Assembly: GCA_018829465.1 (NCBI GenBank)
Contig: JAHJTN010000012.1
Coordinates: 293,480 to 357,479 of the forward strand
Reading direction: 5' to 3'
Origin: Bacteroidota bacterium
GTDB taxonomy: Bacteria; Bacteroidota; Bacteroidia; Flavobacteriales; Flavobacteriaceae
Length of the DNA: 64,000 bases
Of this stretch, positions 9,301 through 17,563 are shown piece by piece (the first letter of the stretch is position 1; every line of letters begins with the position of its first letter). The position numbers and the translations under genes were made by a program. The notes below the pieces were generated by a model. It worked only from the letters and a program-made list of their open reading frames with translations. It did no database searches and was not told the DNA's origin.

Positions 9301-10220
9301 GAGAGTTGCGCGACAATCCGGAACAAATCAAAAATATCCTGATTCCAACCCCAACCGGTGTACAAATTCCGTTGGGAGATTTGGTCAAGGTAGAATACGT
9401 TCGCGGTCCGCAAATGATTAAAAGTGAAGATACCTTTTTGGTAGGCTACGTGCTGTTTGACAAAAAAGGAGACCGCGCAGAAGTGGATGTGGTGGAAGAA
9501 GCTCAACGATTTATCGATCAAAAAATTCAATCAGGCGAATTGAAAGTTCCCGCGGGTATCAGCTATAAGTTTTCCGGCAGTTATGAGAACCAAATCCGAG
9601 CCACGAAACGCCTTGCGATTGTTATTCCAATCAGTCTATTGCTCATCTTTTTGTTGTTGTATTTCCAATTCAAAACCGTCACGGCTTCCGCCATTCACTT
9701 TTCCGGCGTTTTTGTTGCTTTTGCAGGCGGATTCTTGATGATTTGGCTGTACGGTCAAGGTTGGTTTATGAATTTTGACATAGCCGGCATCAACATGCGC
9801 GATCTGTTTCAGATGCACACCATCAACCTGAGTGTGGCGGTTTGGGTCGGGTTTATCGCCTTATTTGGAATCGCCACGGATGACGGTGTGATCATGGGAA
9901 CCTACATTCACCAGGTTTTTGAAGAACGCAATCCGCAAACAGTGCCCGAAGTTCGTGCCGCCGTGTTGGAAGCCGGTAAAAAACGGGTGCGTCCGGCCAT
10001 GATGACTGCGGCTGTTGCCATCATCGCTTTGTTGCCGGTATTGACTTCCTCCGGAAAAGGATCGGACATCATGATACCGATGGCGATTCCGACTTTTGGC
10101 GGGATGTTGTTGCAAGTGATGACGATGTTCGTAGTTCCTGTTTTTCAATCGATTTGGCGGGAAAATGCAGTTACATCGCCCTCTTTTATACCGGAAAACA
10201 AAGGCGTTTCAAAAAGTTGA
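6375..10220 (+). CDS. cusA: CusA/CzcA-family heavy-metal efflux RND pump
   Basis: A 1281-residue inner-membrane proton antiporter. The N-terminus and first porter segment are typical (VDAIPDIGENQQIVFTNWPG, residues ~50-70). A transmembrane helix carries the relay motif SGIAIAIGVMVDVGIVFVEN with Asp430. The C-terminal half holds a second set of helices (ATDDGVIMGTY near 1175). It is longer than E. coli CusA (about 1050); the extra length includes additional hydrophobic segments around 535-690, as in other bacteroidotal members. Methionines in the porter region (SFLLMPTSMPHAG; PISMYETI; MLQTGMRAPMG at 872-882) correspond to the Met relay of Cu(I)/Ag(I) pumps, supporting copper or silver over Zn/Co/Cd. 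It works with the TolC-like and CusB-like proteins downstream. Confidence 0.92.
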   Translation: MLSKVIRYFLENRLVTSLLLLSFISWGLMTAPFNWNTGFLPKDPVPVDAIPDIGENQQIVFTNWPGRSPQDIEDQITYPLTTSLLGIPGVKSIRSSSVFGFSMINIIFSEDVEFYWSRTRVLEKLNSLPANLLPNDVQPILGPDATALGQVYWYTLEGRDSLGNVTGGWDLHELRTIQDFYVKYGLNAVEGVSEVASVGGYVQEYQIDVNPEALKAYRIGLDKVASAVKNSNRDIGAQTVEINKAEYLVRGLGYVKSIADIENAVVAVNNNIPILIKDIAVVHLGPAPRRGVLDKGGAEVVGGVVVARYGANPLAVINQVKEKIKVLAPGLPTKVLKDGTVSRVTIVPFYDRTQLIHETIGTLETALSHEILISILVVIVLVLNLRASILISSLLPVAVLMTFVVMRYTGVDANVVALSGIAIAIGVMVDVGIVFVENIIRHLELPENKGKKGKAMLELIHSSTTEVASAITTALATTVVSFLPVFFMENAEGKLFRPLAFTKTFALSASFILGIVVLPTLAYWFFATGSKKQKTKKIGNISLAVAGVVFAIYFGMWLPLALTIIGLKNIFHDQLPQKFGKYTTEITLGIVLVVTVFFLTEEWMPLGHGNNLIVNFLFVVILLSLILGVLMTIVHFYEPILKWCLENKKKFLLIPGFFVTLGIIIWLGFATTFGWISYGFDKLGVNIRTTSVWSGISNTFPGVGKEFMPPLNEGSFLLMPTSMPHAGVEQSKDVLQTLDRALANIPEVDMSVGKLGRTDSALDPAPISMYETIVNYKSEYIADEDGHRLTFKTDRNGKFVLQSGETVTQAEALTKGVSQKNLIRDKNGEYFRNWRPQIKNPDDIWEEIVRVTKLPGVTSAPKLQPIQTRLIMLQTGMRAPMGIKVYGPDLKTIEAFGMQIESILKEVPSVKTESVFADRIVGKPYLELNIDRSKIARYGLSVEQLQQAIEVAIGGMPVTTTVEGRERFPVRVRYPRELRDNPEQIKNILIPTPTGVQIPLGDLVKVEYVRGPQMIKSEDTFLVGYVLFDKKGDRAEVDVVEEAQRFIDQKIQSGELKVPAGISYKFSGSYENQIRATKRLAIVIPISLLLIFLLLYFQFKTVTASAIHFSGVFVAFAGGFLMIWLYGQGWFMNFDIAGINMRDLFQMHTINLSVAVWVGFIALFGIATDDGVIMGTYIHQVFEERNPQTVPEVRAAVLEAGKKRVRPAMMTAAVAIIALLPVLTSSGKGSDIMIPMAIPTFGGMLLQVMTMFVVPVFQSIWRENAVTSPSFIPENKGVSKS

Positions 10221-10244
10221 TATTCAAGTTTAAAAACTTTTCAA

Positions 10245-11486
10245 ATGATACAAAAGATAAAAAAATATGGATTGTTGAATCTCTTTCTGCTTTTGACGAC
10301 AGTGTCTAACCAAGCACAATCATTGGACGATTATTTAAAAATCGCGGCGGAGAACAATCCGGGTGTGAAAGCGGCTTATTTGGAGTTTGAAGCATCCATG
10401 CAGCGCCTGCCACAAGTGAACAGTTTACCCGATCCGACCCTGAGTATGAGTGCGCTCGGACAGATGATTGAAACCCGTGTGGGTACGCAAGAAGCTCGAT
10501 TTTCACTCATGCAATCTTTCCCTTGGTTTGGTACGCTCAAAGCCAAAAAAGAAGTGGCCGCCTTGGAGGCGGATGCCAAATTTCAAGCCTATTTGGATCG
10601 CAGGAATGAACTGTTTTTTAAAGTAAAAACGGCCTACTACGAACTCTATGAAGTGAAGTACCACATCTTTCACACCATGGAAAACGGGCAAATTCTGAAA
10701 ACACTTCGGACACTGGCTTTAAGCAAATTTGAAAACGGTACGGCACCGATGACCGATGTTATCCGGGTTGATATCATGGAAAACGACAACCGCACGGACG
10801 TCGAAATTTTTCGGGATTCAAGAAAACCACTCGAAGTACAATTCAATCGCTTGCTCAACCGACCCGACACCTTAACCGTGTCGATCCCAGATTCGATTCC
10901 GATGTTGTTTGACAAGGAAATCTTATTGTCTCAACAAAACTTTGAAAACAACCCGAATCTGCAACAGTGGGACAAGAAAATGCTGGCAGCACAGGCACAG
11001 GAAAAAGTCGCTGTCAAAAATGGTCTTCCAAACATAGGTTTGGGTATCGATTACAGCATCATCAGCGAGCGTTCGGATGTCAATTTTTCGGATAACGGGC
11101 AAGATGCCATCATGCCGGTAGTGAGTATTTCGCTTCCCATTTTCAGGAAAAAATACAAAGCCGCACAGCAAGAGGCCAACTTGTTGCAAAAAGCCTATTC
11201 GGAAATGAAAACGGAGACGGAAAACCAATTGACAAGCGCCTGGGAAACCAATTTGTTTGAATTGGAGAAAGCGCAAATACAGATTGAATTGTATCAGCAA
11301 CAAATCATCAAAACCCAACAAACCATCGATTTGTTGCTGTCGGCGTACAGCAATGGAACTACTGATTTTGAAGAAATTTTGCGGATGCAACAGCAATTGT
11401 TAAAATATCAAATGGAAATCTCGACTGCCTTTAAAAACTATCAAGAGGCCCGAGCCAAAGCAGATTATTTAATAGGAAAAGAATGA
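10245..11486 (+). CDS. TolC/CusC-family outer-membrane efflux channel
   Basis: 413 residues with a signal peptide ending at NQAQS (about residue 26). The rest is the long coiled-coil and strand pattern of outer-membrane efflux proteins, with the internal duplication (SMQRLPQVNSLPDPTLSMS near 50; ARFSLMQSFPWFGTLKAK near 87; second half VVSISLPIFRKKYKAAQQEA near 290). It forms the outer channel of the tripartite pump with the CusA-type protein, 24 bases upstream. The Met-containing PTLSMSALGQM stretch is common in copper-system members. The next gene is separated by a repeat-rich gap. Confidence 0.88.
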   Translation: MIQKIKKYGLLNLFLLLTTVSNQAQSLDDYLKIAAENNPGVKAAYLEFEASMQRLPQVNSLPDPTLSMSALGQMIETRVGTQEARFSLMQSFPWFGTLKAKKEVAALEADAKFQAYLDRRNELFFKVKTAYYELYEVKYHIFHTMENGQILKTLRTLALSKFENGTAPMTDVIRVDIMENDNRTDVEIFRDSRKPLEVQFNRLLNRPDTLTVSIPDSIPMLFDKEILLSQQNFENNPNLQQWDKKMLAAQAQEKVAVKNGLPNIGLGIDYSIISERSDVNFSDNGQDAIMPVVSISLPIFRKKYKAAQQEANLLQKAYSEMKTETENQLTSAWETNLFELEKAQIQIELYQQQIIKTQQTIDLLLSAYSNGTTDFEEILRMQQQLLKYQMEISTAFKNYQEARAKADYLIGKE

Positions 11487-11552
11487 TTATATGATTAAAA
11501 AATTTAAAACGACAAAAATCATGGAAGCGACTTTCAAAAATAGCACGCGCTA

Positions 11553-11624
11553 CTGTCACCCTGAATTTATTTCAGGGTCTCAGCTATGTTTGATTAAGAT
11601 GCTGAAACGAGTTCAGCATGACAG
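11553..11624. repeat. Composite palindromic intergenic repeat, copy 2
   Basis: CTGTCACCCTGAA-TTTA-TTTCAGGG is followed by GATGCTGAAACGAGTTCAGCATGACAG; both halves are near-perfect inverted repeats. The blocks match those at 5505-5600 in the opposite order and orientation. Confidence 0.75.
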
Positions 11625-11928
11625 ATTAAGCGGCTTTAGCATAGTCGGTTGTAGGAGATTCACAAACCCCCTAATTTGAAAATATAAAAGTAGTGGGTGA
11701 AAAGAACATCTAAATATGTTTGGTACATTACTGATAAATAGTATCAAAAAAATAACCAATAAAGTATAACATGCAACATATAACGTATAATCAATAACAC
11801 AATACCTAATGGCTAATGGCTTTTATAAAATTATTGCTTCTACTCTAAAAAATAACAAATCATGAAACGCCCATATAAAAATTTTCCACAAAGGAGCATG
11901 ATGAGTTGGGGTGTTCCATGCCTGTGCT

Positions 11929-11940
11929 GAGCGCAGTCGA
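11929..11940. repeat. Dispersed 12-mer GAGCGCAGTCGA, copy 3
   Basis: Lies 34 bases before the cusB ATG, flanked by TGCT and AAGCA so that the whole reads as an imperfect palindrome. Confidence 0.6.
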
Positions 11941-11974
11941 AGCATGAACGCTTAAAATCAATAAAAATAAACAC

Positions 11975-13816
11975 ATGAAAACGCTTTTTAAAAACAAATA
12001 CGTGCTTCTCGGAGCCACCCTGTTTATCGGATTTTTATTGGGTTGGCTTATCAAACCATCCAATCATCATCCCGATAGCTATCGGGACGAATCATCCGAA
12101 CATCAACACAATGGGGCGACATACAGTTCAACCATCGGACAAACTGAAAATCAAATTTGGACATGTTCTATGCACCCGCAAATCCGTATGAATGAACCCG
12201 GGCAATGCCCGATTTGTGGAATGGATTTGATTCCTGCGGCAGGTGGAGGTGATTCAGACGCAAATCCGATGGCACTGGAAATGACCGAAAATGCCATGAA
12301 GCTGGCCAACATTCAGACGACAGTCGTCGGGAGCGAGAGTCTATCGGCTACGCGTGAAATTCGCCTCAACGGAAAAGTACAGGCTGATGAACGAAAAGTC
12401 TATGTGCAATCGTCACACATTCCCGGACGTATCGAGCAGTTGAATGTCAATTTTACAGGTGAACCGGTCTTCCGCGGAAAAGTGCTCGCGATGGTCTATT
12501 CACCCGAATTGGTCACGGCGCAACAAGAACTTTTGCAGGCAAACAAAATCAAATCTACACAACCCGAATTGTTCAATGCCGCGAAAAACAAGCTCATAAA
12601 CTGGAAACTTTCAGAAACGCAGATCAACCGCATATTAGAAAACGGCAAACCCATCGATCGTTTCCCGATTTTGTCGGATGTCAACGGTATTGCGGTGGAG
12701 AAAAAAGTGAATTTGGGCGATTATGTACAACGCGGTACACCGGTTTATGAAATAGCCGATTTGTCGAGTGTGTGGTTGCAGTTTGAAGTCTATGAAAGCG
12801 ATTTGCCTTGGGTGAAAGTAGGTGATAAAGTCAGCTATACGTTGTCATCGATTCCCGGAGAAAAATTTGAAGGTGTTGTGGCATTTATCGATCCGGTGAT
12901 CGATCCGCAAACGCGCGTAACCATGGCACGGGTGGAAGTGAAAAATCCGAAAGGAACTTTTAAACCCGAAATGTTCGCCACAGGAAAAGTCAAAAATGAG
13001 CTGAAAACTTCTTCAACAGCTTCGCTTTCCGTTCCAAAATCGGCGGTGATGTGGACGGGTGAACGCTCGGTGGTATATGTAAAAACCGCAACGGACACAA
13101 AAGTGTATTTCAGCTTGCGCGAAGTCACTTTGGGAGCCTCTTTGGGCGATGCTTACGAGGTGAAATCCGGTTTGGAAGCCGGTGAGGAAATCGTCACTTA
13201 CGGAACGTTTACGGTGGATGCGGCGGCTCAATTGGCGGGCAAACCCAGCATGATGCGCCCCGAAGGCGGTGCAGCCATGACCGGGCACAACCACGGTGGG
13301 ATGAATATGGACACAAACCCCACAAGCGAAAAAACAACTACCAAAACAACCGGCGAAACAAAGGTCTTATCCAAAGAAGCCAAAGCCGCCGTAGAAAAAT
13401 TGGTCAACCAATATATTTTGGTAAAAAACGCCTTGGTAAAAGATAATTTAACCGAAGCAGACAAGCAAGTCAAATCCTTGCAAAAAGCTGTTTCGGGAAC
13501 CAGCATGGCTTTATTTAAAGGAGACAACCACAACAAATGGATGGATTATCAAAAACGGATGAATGCGCAGACAACTCAATTTTTACAAACCAAAAAAATC
13601 GATGAAGCCCGAACTGTTTTTATTGAACTGTCTAACATCCTGATAGAAATGACGCACGATTTCGGACCGTTTGAGCAAACGTTTTACATACAATATTGCC
13701 CGATGGTCAACCAGAATAAGGGTGCCGAATGGCTGAGTATTTCCAAAACCGTTGAAAATCCGTATTACGGAGCCAAAATGAATGACTGCGGAGAGGTCAC
13801 AAAAACAATTCAATAA
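11975..13816 (+). CDS. cusB: CusB-family periplasmic adaptor with HMBD and DUF3347 domains
   Basis: A 613-residue membrane-fusion protein. In order: an N-terminal anchor helix (YVLLGATLFIGFLLGWLI, residues ~9-26); a His-rich linker; a heavy-metal-binding domain at ~62-91 with CSMHPQI and [11 protein letters not shown]; the adaptor core with barrel-sandwich, alpha-hairpin and beta-barrel (RIEQLNVNFTGEPVFRGKVL near 152; SVWLQFEVYESDLPWVKVGD near 268); a His/Met-rich stretch (GHNHGGMNMD near 440); and a C-terminal DUF3347 domain (~465-613) ending in YCPMV...NPYYGAKMNDCGE. It bridges the RND pump and outer channel and hands metal to the pump. Part of the linker is encoded by a perfect 16-bp palindrome (12071-12086) of repeat type. 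Start at the ATG before MKTLFKNKYV. Confidence 0.9.
   Translation: MKTLFKNKYVLLGATLFIGFLLGWLIKPSNHHPDSYRDESSEHQHNGATYSSTIGQTENQIWTCSMHPQIRMNEPGQCPICGMDLIPAAGGGDSDANPMALEMTENAMKLANIQTTVVGSESLSATREIRLNGKVQADERKVYVQSSHIPGRIEQLNVNFTGEPVFRGKVLAMVYSPELVTAQQELLQANKIKSTQPELFNAAKNKLINWKLSETQINRILENGKPIDRFPILSDVNGIAVEKKVNLGDYVQRGTPVYEIADLSSVWLQFEVYESDLPWVKVGDKVSYTLSSIPGEKFEGVVAFIDPVIDPQTRVTMARVEVKNPKGTFKPEMFATGKVKNELKTSSTASLSVPKSAVMWTGERSVVYVKTATDTKVYFSLREVTLGASLGDAYEVKSGLEAGEEIVTYGTFTVDAAAQLAGKPSMMRPEGGAAMTGHNHGGMNMDTNPTSEKTTTKTTGETKVLSKEAKAAVEKLVNQYILVKNALVKDNLTEADKQVKSLQKAVSGTSMALFKGDNHNKWMDYQKRMNAQTTQFLQTKKIDEARTVFIELSNILIEMTHDFGPFEQTFYIQYCPMVNQNKGAEWLSISKTVENPYYGAKMNDCGEVTKTIQ
12071..12086. repeat. 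Perfect 16-bp palindrome inside cusB
   Basis: CCCGATAGCTATCGGG lies in frame in the linker between the membrane anchor and the HMBD, encoding part of the residues PDSYRDE. A sister palindrome, CCCGAAAGCTTTCGGG, sits in the intergenic repeat at 17577-17592. Confidence 0.75.
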
Positions 13817-13820
13817 TTAT

Positions 13821-14156
13821 AATAAACATGCGTAACTGTAATCTTTTAAATTTTATAAAAATGAAAAATTCAATCCACTTGATGAGCACCTTACTGATAG
13901 GCGTTGCCTTCATATCCTGCAACAATGCTCCAAAAAATCAAGAAAAAGTTGACAAATCAACCACTCAAATTGAAGCGCAACCACAAGTTGAAAAAACAAA
14001 CACAGAAGAAATTTCTAATCCGACCAAGGTGTATCAGGTTGGCGAACAAGTGCCCAACGACTTGGTGTGTATGGTGAATAATGCCTTTATGGGAAGACCC
14101 CAGATAGCCGTACCCGTCAATGGCAAAACGTATTATGGCTGTTGCGAAATGTGTGT
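13821..14156 (+). repeat. Left copy of a ~335-bp direct repeat flanking the copper block
   Basis: Covers about 40 bases upstream and the first ~296 bases of the YHS-like lipoprotein gene. By eye it is over 90% identical to 22610-22947. Similarity falls sharply after the shared GCGAAATGTGTGT. Confidence 0.85.
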
Positions 14157-14316
14157 TGGTACATTAACTAACGATAAAACTGCCAGAACAGGCATTGATC
14201 CTTTTAGTAAAACGCCTGTAGATAAAACCGAAGCTTATATTGTGTTAATGAAAGCAGAAGGAGAAGTTGCTTACTTTGAATCAAAAGAAAATTTTTTAAA
14301 TTATAAAAAAAAGTGA
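13861..14316 (+). CDS. YHS/TRASH-like cysteine-motif lipoprotein, copy 1
   Basis: 151 residues from MKNSIHLMSTLLIGVAFISC; the lipobox Cys is residue 20, so it is an envelope lipoprotein. After an acidic/Gln linker, residues ~60-100 contain VCMVNNAFMG and YYGCCEMC, the metal-coordinating pattern of YHS/TRASH-like domains that bind copper. It follows cusB by 44 bases and could accept metal in the periplasm. The nearly identical paralogue lies at 22650-23102; the first ~98 residues match and the C-terminal third differs. An upstream in-frame ATG (13828) would add 11 residues that destroy the signal peptide, and the same spacer precedes both copies, so 13861 is preferred. Confidence 0.75.
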   Translation: MKNSIHLMSTLLIGVAFISCNNAPKNQEKVDKSTTQIEAQPQVEKTNTEEISNPTKVYQVGEQVPNDLVCMVNNAFMGRPQIAVPVNGKTYYGCCEMCVGTLTNDKTARTGIDPFSKTPVDKTEAYIVLMKAEGEVAYFESKENFLNYKKK

Positions 14317-14367
14317 TTTTTTTAATAAACACCCATTGTGCCTTTTGATTTCAAATTCATCAGTTCG

Positions 14368-14394
14368 GGTGTTTCGATGGGAAGAAGAAACACC
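14368..14394 (+). terminator. Possible weak terminator hairpin
   Basis: GGTGTTTC (14368-14375) pairs with GAAACACC (14387-14394) over an 11-base loop. The next T run (CTTTTTCTT) comes about 12 bases later, so termination is uncertain. Confidence 0.35.
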
Positions 14395-14414
14395 TGGACT
14401 GGCGCTTTTTCTTA

Positions 14415-14422
14415 TACTTTTG
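14415..14422 (+). promoter_or_regulatory. -7 promoter box of the multicopper oxidase gene
   Basis: TACTTTTG fits TAnnTTTG and lies 49 bases before the ATG at 14472. It suggests the second copper block has its own promoter. Confidence 0.45.
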
Positions 14423-14471
14423 ATCAAAATGTACAACGGGTTAGCAAACATGATTTCATAAATTTCCATAA

Positions 14472-16886
14472 ATGAAAAATATAAATTTTTTTAAAATATA
14501 TATTTACCTGTTTGCCTTATTTAGTGCAAGTATAGGTATTCAAGCACAGGCAAAAAAATCAGTTCAAGGTAATGTAAACAACCTTCCAGTAAAAGAATAT
14601 ACAATTACCATTAAAGAAGCAGTAGTAAACAAAGCAGGAAAAGAGGTAAAGGGCATGACCATCAATGGAACCATTCCCGGGCCCACTTTAGAGTTTACTG
14701 AAGGAGAATATGCTATCATCCACGTTAAAAACAACATGGACGAAGAGACCTCTATACATTGGCACGGACTTTTATTGCCTAATTTTTATGACGGTGTGCC
14801 TTATTTGACCACACCTCCAATTGAGCCGGACCATACGCAAAAATACGAGTTTCCTATTAAACAATCGGGGACGTATTGGTACCATTCCCATACCATGTTG
14901 CAAGAACAAAGCGGCGTTTATGGTTCAATAGTTATACAACCTAAAGAAAAAACTTTGGACTACGATAAAGAACTGGTTTTAATGTTGTCTGACTGGACCA
15001 ATGAAAAACCGATGAATGTACTCCGAAACCTAAAGCGTGGTAACGAATGGTATGGGATAAGAAAGGGAACATCAACACCACTTAATCAAGTCATAGCACG
15101 AGGAGCATTAGGGGCACAACTCAATTTTTGGAAACAGCGTATGGAAGGGGCAGATATTGCCGATGTGTACTATCCTGCGTTTTTGATTAATGGAAAAGAG
15201 TCGGTAAATTATCCGGATTTTAAACCTGGAGAAAAAATAAGGCTTCGCATTATTGATGGGGCAGCCTCTACTTCTTTTTGGATGACCTTTGGTGGTAAAA
15301 CACCAACATTAATATCTGCCGATGGGCTAGATGTTGTTCCTGTTGCCCATAACAAGACCTTTATTGGTGTTGCAGAAACCTACGATTTTATTGTAACCAT
15401 TCCTGAAGACGGGAAAATAGAGTTTAAAATTACGGCCCAAGATGGTTCCGGAACCGCATCCGCTTTCCTTGGAAACGGCAAAGTATTACCTGCCATGGAT
15501 ATTCCAAAACCGGATAAAATTGGAATGATGCAAAAAATGGCTAAAATGGACATGAAAATGGGAGCACATGCTTTAAAATATCGTCCAAGTAAAGATGAAA
15601 GCGTCGAAATGAAAAATGAGTATGGTATGCAAATGAAAGATGATATGGATGGTATGAATATGAACGAATCAAAAGATTCAAAAATGAAGGAGATGGAACA
15701 TGGTGATATGAAAATGATGGAGAAATCAAAGGATTCTTCAAAAATGGACAAGAAAATGAATCATTCAAATATGGGAGGAATGAACATGAATGACGATATG
15801 AAAGACATGAAAATGGATCATGCTGAGATGGCAGGAATGAAAGATGCCAAGAAAGATAAAATGGACGGAATGGATTTGTTTTCTGAATATAACTATGACT
15901 ATTTAAAATCCAAAAAAAAGACTGCGTATGATGCTTCAATTCCAGTCAATGATATTTTACTGAATTTAACAGGAAATATGAACCGGTATATATGGAGTAT
16001 GAACGGGGTTCCACTATCCGAAGCAGATAAAATTAAGATAAAAGGCAATGAGGTAACACGAATTACTTTTAATAATTTAACCATGATGCATCACCCAATG
16101 CACTTGCACGGTCATTTTTTTAGGGTCATCAATAAAAATGGGGAATATTCACCATTAAAACATACGGTCAATGTACCACCCATGGAGGAGGTTACCATTG
16201 AGTTTTATGGTAATGAATATGGCGATTGGTTCTTCCATTGCCATATCCTTTACCACATGATGGGCGGTATGGCACGTGTTTTTAGTTATGATACCCCAAG
16301 GGACGTACGAATGAAAGGGTATCCTGTTTCCAAACTGGTCGCTGAAACCGATCTTTTTTATTCTTGGGGAATGCTTGACGTATCGTCACAAAACACGACC
16401 CTTAATCTAGTAGCTTCAAACATGAGAAACCAATTCAATGCTTCGGTTGAATATGGCTACAATGAAAATCTGGAGGCAGAATTTACTTACGAAAGGTACC
16501 TACATGATTATTTAAGGGTATTTGGCGGTGTAAATATTGAAAATGAAATTGACGACAGTTTTAATAAATTTAAAACGGTTGCTGTTGCCGGTATCAGGTT
16601 TTTAACCCCTTATTTGTTTAGCCTCGATGCCAGAATTGATAGCGACTTAAGACCAAGAATTGGTGTTGGTCGAAGTATCATGTTGTTTCCAAGATTTGCT
16701 GTATTTGGCTATTACGAATACCAATTGGATCTGGGATGGGTAAATGACCTCCCCACCAATAAGGATTATGTTTCGGAAACTGTATGGAGTGCAGGAGCAG
16801 AATACTTCCTCTCTAGGAACTTTTCGTTAGCGGGAAGTTACGACAACCGTTTTGGTGCTGGTGGAGGACTATCCGTGAGATTTTAA
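14472..16886 (+). CDS. Multicopper oxidase fused to an outer-membrane beta-barrel (CopA-CopB-like)
   Basis: 804 residues. A signal peptide ends near QAQA (26). Cupredoxin domains carry all four copper motifs: HWHG (96-99), HSH (138-140), HPMHLHGH (541-548) and HCHILYHMM (589-597). Between domains 2 and 3, residues ~352-468 form a Met/Asp/Lys/His-rich insert with dozens of methionines, typical of periplasmic copper binding. Residues ~612-804 are not oxidase: they show alternating-strand sequence (FGGVNIENEID, VAGIRFLTPYLFSLDARI, RIGVGRSIMLFPRFAVFGYY) and end in the C-terminal Phe typical of outer-membrane barrels, like the CopB family. The likely job is oxidation of Cu(I) at the outer membrane. 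Two separate proteins (CopA and CopB) elsewhere appear as one chain here. Confidence 0.88.
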   Translation: MKNINFFKIYIYLFALFSASIGIQAQAKKSVQGNVNNLPVKEYTITIKEAVVNKAGKEVKGMTINGTIPGPTLEFTEGEYAIIHVKNNMDEETSIHWHGLLLPNFYDGVPYLTTPPIEPDHTQKYEFPIKQSGTYWYHSHTMLQEQSGVYGSIVIQPKEKTLDYDKELVLMLSDWTNEKPMNVLRNLKRGNEWYGIRKGTSTPLNQVIARGALGAQLNFWKQRMEGADIADVYYPAFLINGKESVNYPDFKPGEKIRLRIIDGAASTSFWMTFGGKTPTLISADGLDVVPVAHNKTFIGVAETYDFIVTIPEDGKIEFKITAQDGSGTASAFLGNGKVLPAMDIPKPDKIGMMQKMAKMDMKMGAHALKYRPSKDESVEMKNEYGMQMKDDMDGMNMNESKDSKMKEMEHGDMKMMEKSKDSSKMDKKMNHSNMGGMNMNDDMKDMKMDHAEMAGMKDAKKDKMDGMDLFSEYNYDYLKSKKKTAYDASIPVNDILLNLTGNMNRYIWSMNGVPLSEADKIKIKGNEVTRITFNNLTMMHHPMHLHGHFFRVINKNGEYSPLKHTVNVPPMEEVTIEFYGNEYGDWFFHCHILYHMMGGMARVFSYDTPRDVRMKGYPVSKLVAETDLFYSWGMLDVSSQNTTLNLVASNMRNQFNASVEYGYNENLEAEFTYERYLHDYLRVFGGVNIENEIDDSFNKFKTVAVAGIRFLTPYLFSLDARIDSDLRPRIGVGRSIMLFPRFAVFGYYEYQLDLGWVNDLPTNKDYVSETVWSAGAEYFLSRNFSLAGSYDNRFGAGGGLSVRF

Positions 16887-16904
16887 TAATTAAAAAAATA
16901 AGTT

Positions 16905-17093
16905 ATGATGTACACGTGGATTATAGTATTTGGAGTAATTGCCCTAGGAATTATTCTATATGCAGGTAAAAACGGAAGTAAAATCCTTAAGAGGGAAAGT
17001 CCCTTAGAAATTTTGGACAGACGGTATGCAAGTGGTGAAATATCCAAAGAAGAATATGAAGAAAGAAAACAAGCTATTAACTTAAAAAAATAA
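16905..17093 (+). CDS. Small membrane protein with SHOCT domain
   Basis: 62 residues: one transmembrane helix (TWIIVFGVIALGIILYAG, 4-21) and a C-terminal SHOCT motif (SPLEILDRRYASGEISKEEY, 33-52). SHOCT is a short oligomerisation domain often at the end of small membrane proteins. It is 18 bases after the oxidase gene and 4 bases before the DUF302 gene, so it is probably in the same operon. The role in copper handling is unknown. The ATG one codon later is an equally good start. Confidence 0.8.
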   Translation: MMYTWIIVFGVIALGIILYAGKNGSKILKRESPLEILDRRYASGEISKEEYEERKQAINLKK

Positions 17094-17097
17094 AAAG

Positions 17098-17484
17098 ATG
17101 AGCTATTATTTTAATAAAACAATCAACGGCACTTTTGAAGAGGTTATAGATAAAGTGACCAAAAGATTAAAAGATGAAGGTTTTGGGATTCTTACAGAAA
17201 TAGATATTACCCAAACTTTGAAGAAAAAATTGGATGTCGATTTTAAGAAGTACCGCATACTGGGTGCTTGTAATCCGCCTTATGCGCATAAAGCATTGCA
17301 AGCAGAGGATAAAATAGGGACCATGTTGCCCTGCAATGTGATTGTACAGGAAATCGGTGAAGGTGTAATTGAAGTAGCTGCCGTGAATCCAATGGCATCG
17401 ATGCAGGCTGTGGAGAATGAAAAATTGAATGATGTTGCCAAAGACATAACTGCGATGCTTGAAAATGTAATAGCAAAATTATAA
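17098..17484 (+). CDS. DUF302 domain protein
   Basis: 128 residues with no signal peptide. The whole protein is a DUF302 domain: the N-terminal FEEVIDKVTKRLKDEGFGIL, then GACNPPYAHKALQ (63-75) and MLPCNVIVQE (82-91), which are the conserved core. DUF302 proteins form dimers of unknown activity and are frequent in copper and sulfur loci. It follows the SHOCT gene closely. A repeat-containing gap separates it from the next gene. Confidence 0.82.
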   Translation: MSYYFNKTINGTFEEVIDKVTKRLKDEGFGILTEIDITQTLKKKLDVDFKKYRILGACNPPYAHKALQAEDKIGTMLPCNVIVQEIGEGVIEVAAVNPMASMQAVENEKLNDVAKDITAMLENVIAKL

Positions 17485-17563
17485 TGTCCCAATGGAATTG
17501 AGGAAACAAAAATCATATAAATCAAAAATTGATTGTCCGCAAAGAAGCATAAATTTATAAAGA

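Larger units (their letters stand above)
11487..11974. other. Intergenic gap filled with repeat debris
   Basis: A 488-bp A+T-rich spacer between the TolC-like gene and cusB. It contains the composite palindrome (11553-11624), a run of low-complexity AT sequence (11700-11860) and one GAGCGCAGTCGA copy flanked by short complementary arms (TGCT...AAGCA). Open frames here are translations of the repeat. No convincing -7 box was found close to cusB. Confidence 0.6.

Noticed and set aside
11491..11679. ORF of 62 codons after the TolC-like gene
   Set aside because: Most of it is a translation of the palindromic repeat at 11553-11624.
13828..13860. Longer N-terminus for the YHS-like lipoprotein (start at 13828)
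   Set aside because: It would place 11 polar residues before the lipoprotein signal, and the equivalent stretch in copy 2 starts differently, so the shared ATG at 13861/22650 is the likely start.
15380..15939. Minus-strand ORFs rich in Phe, Ser and His opposite the Met-rich insert of the oxidase
   Set aside because: Mirror of ATG-rich codons (CAT on the other strand); no real protein features.
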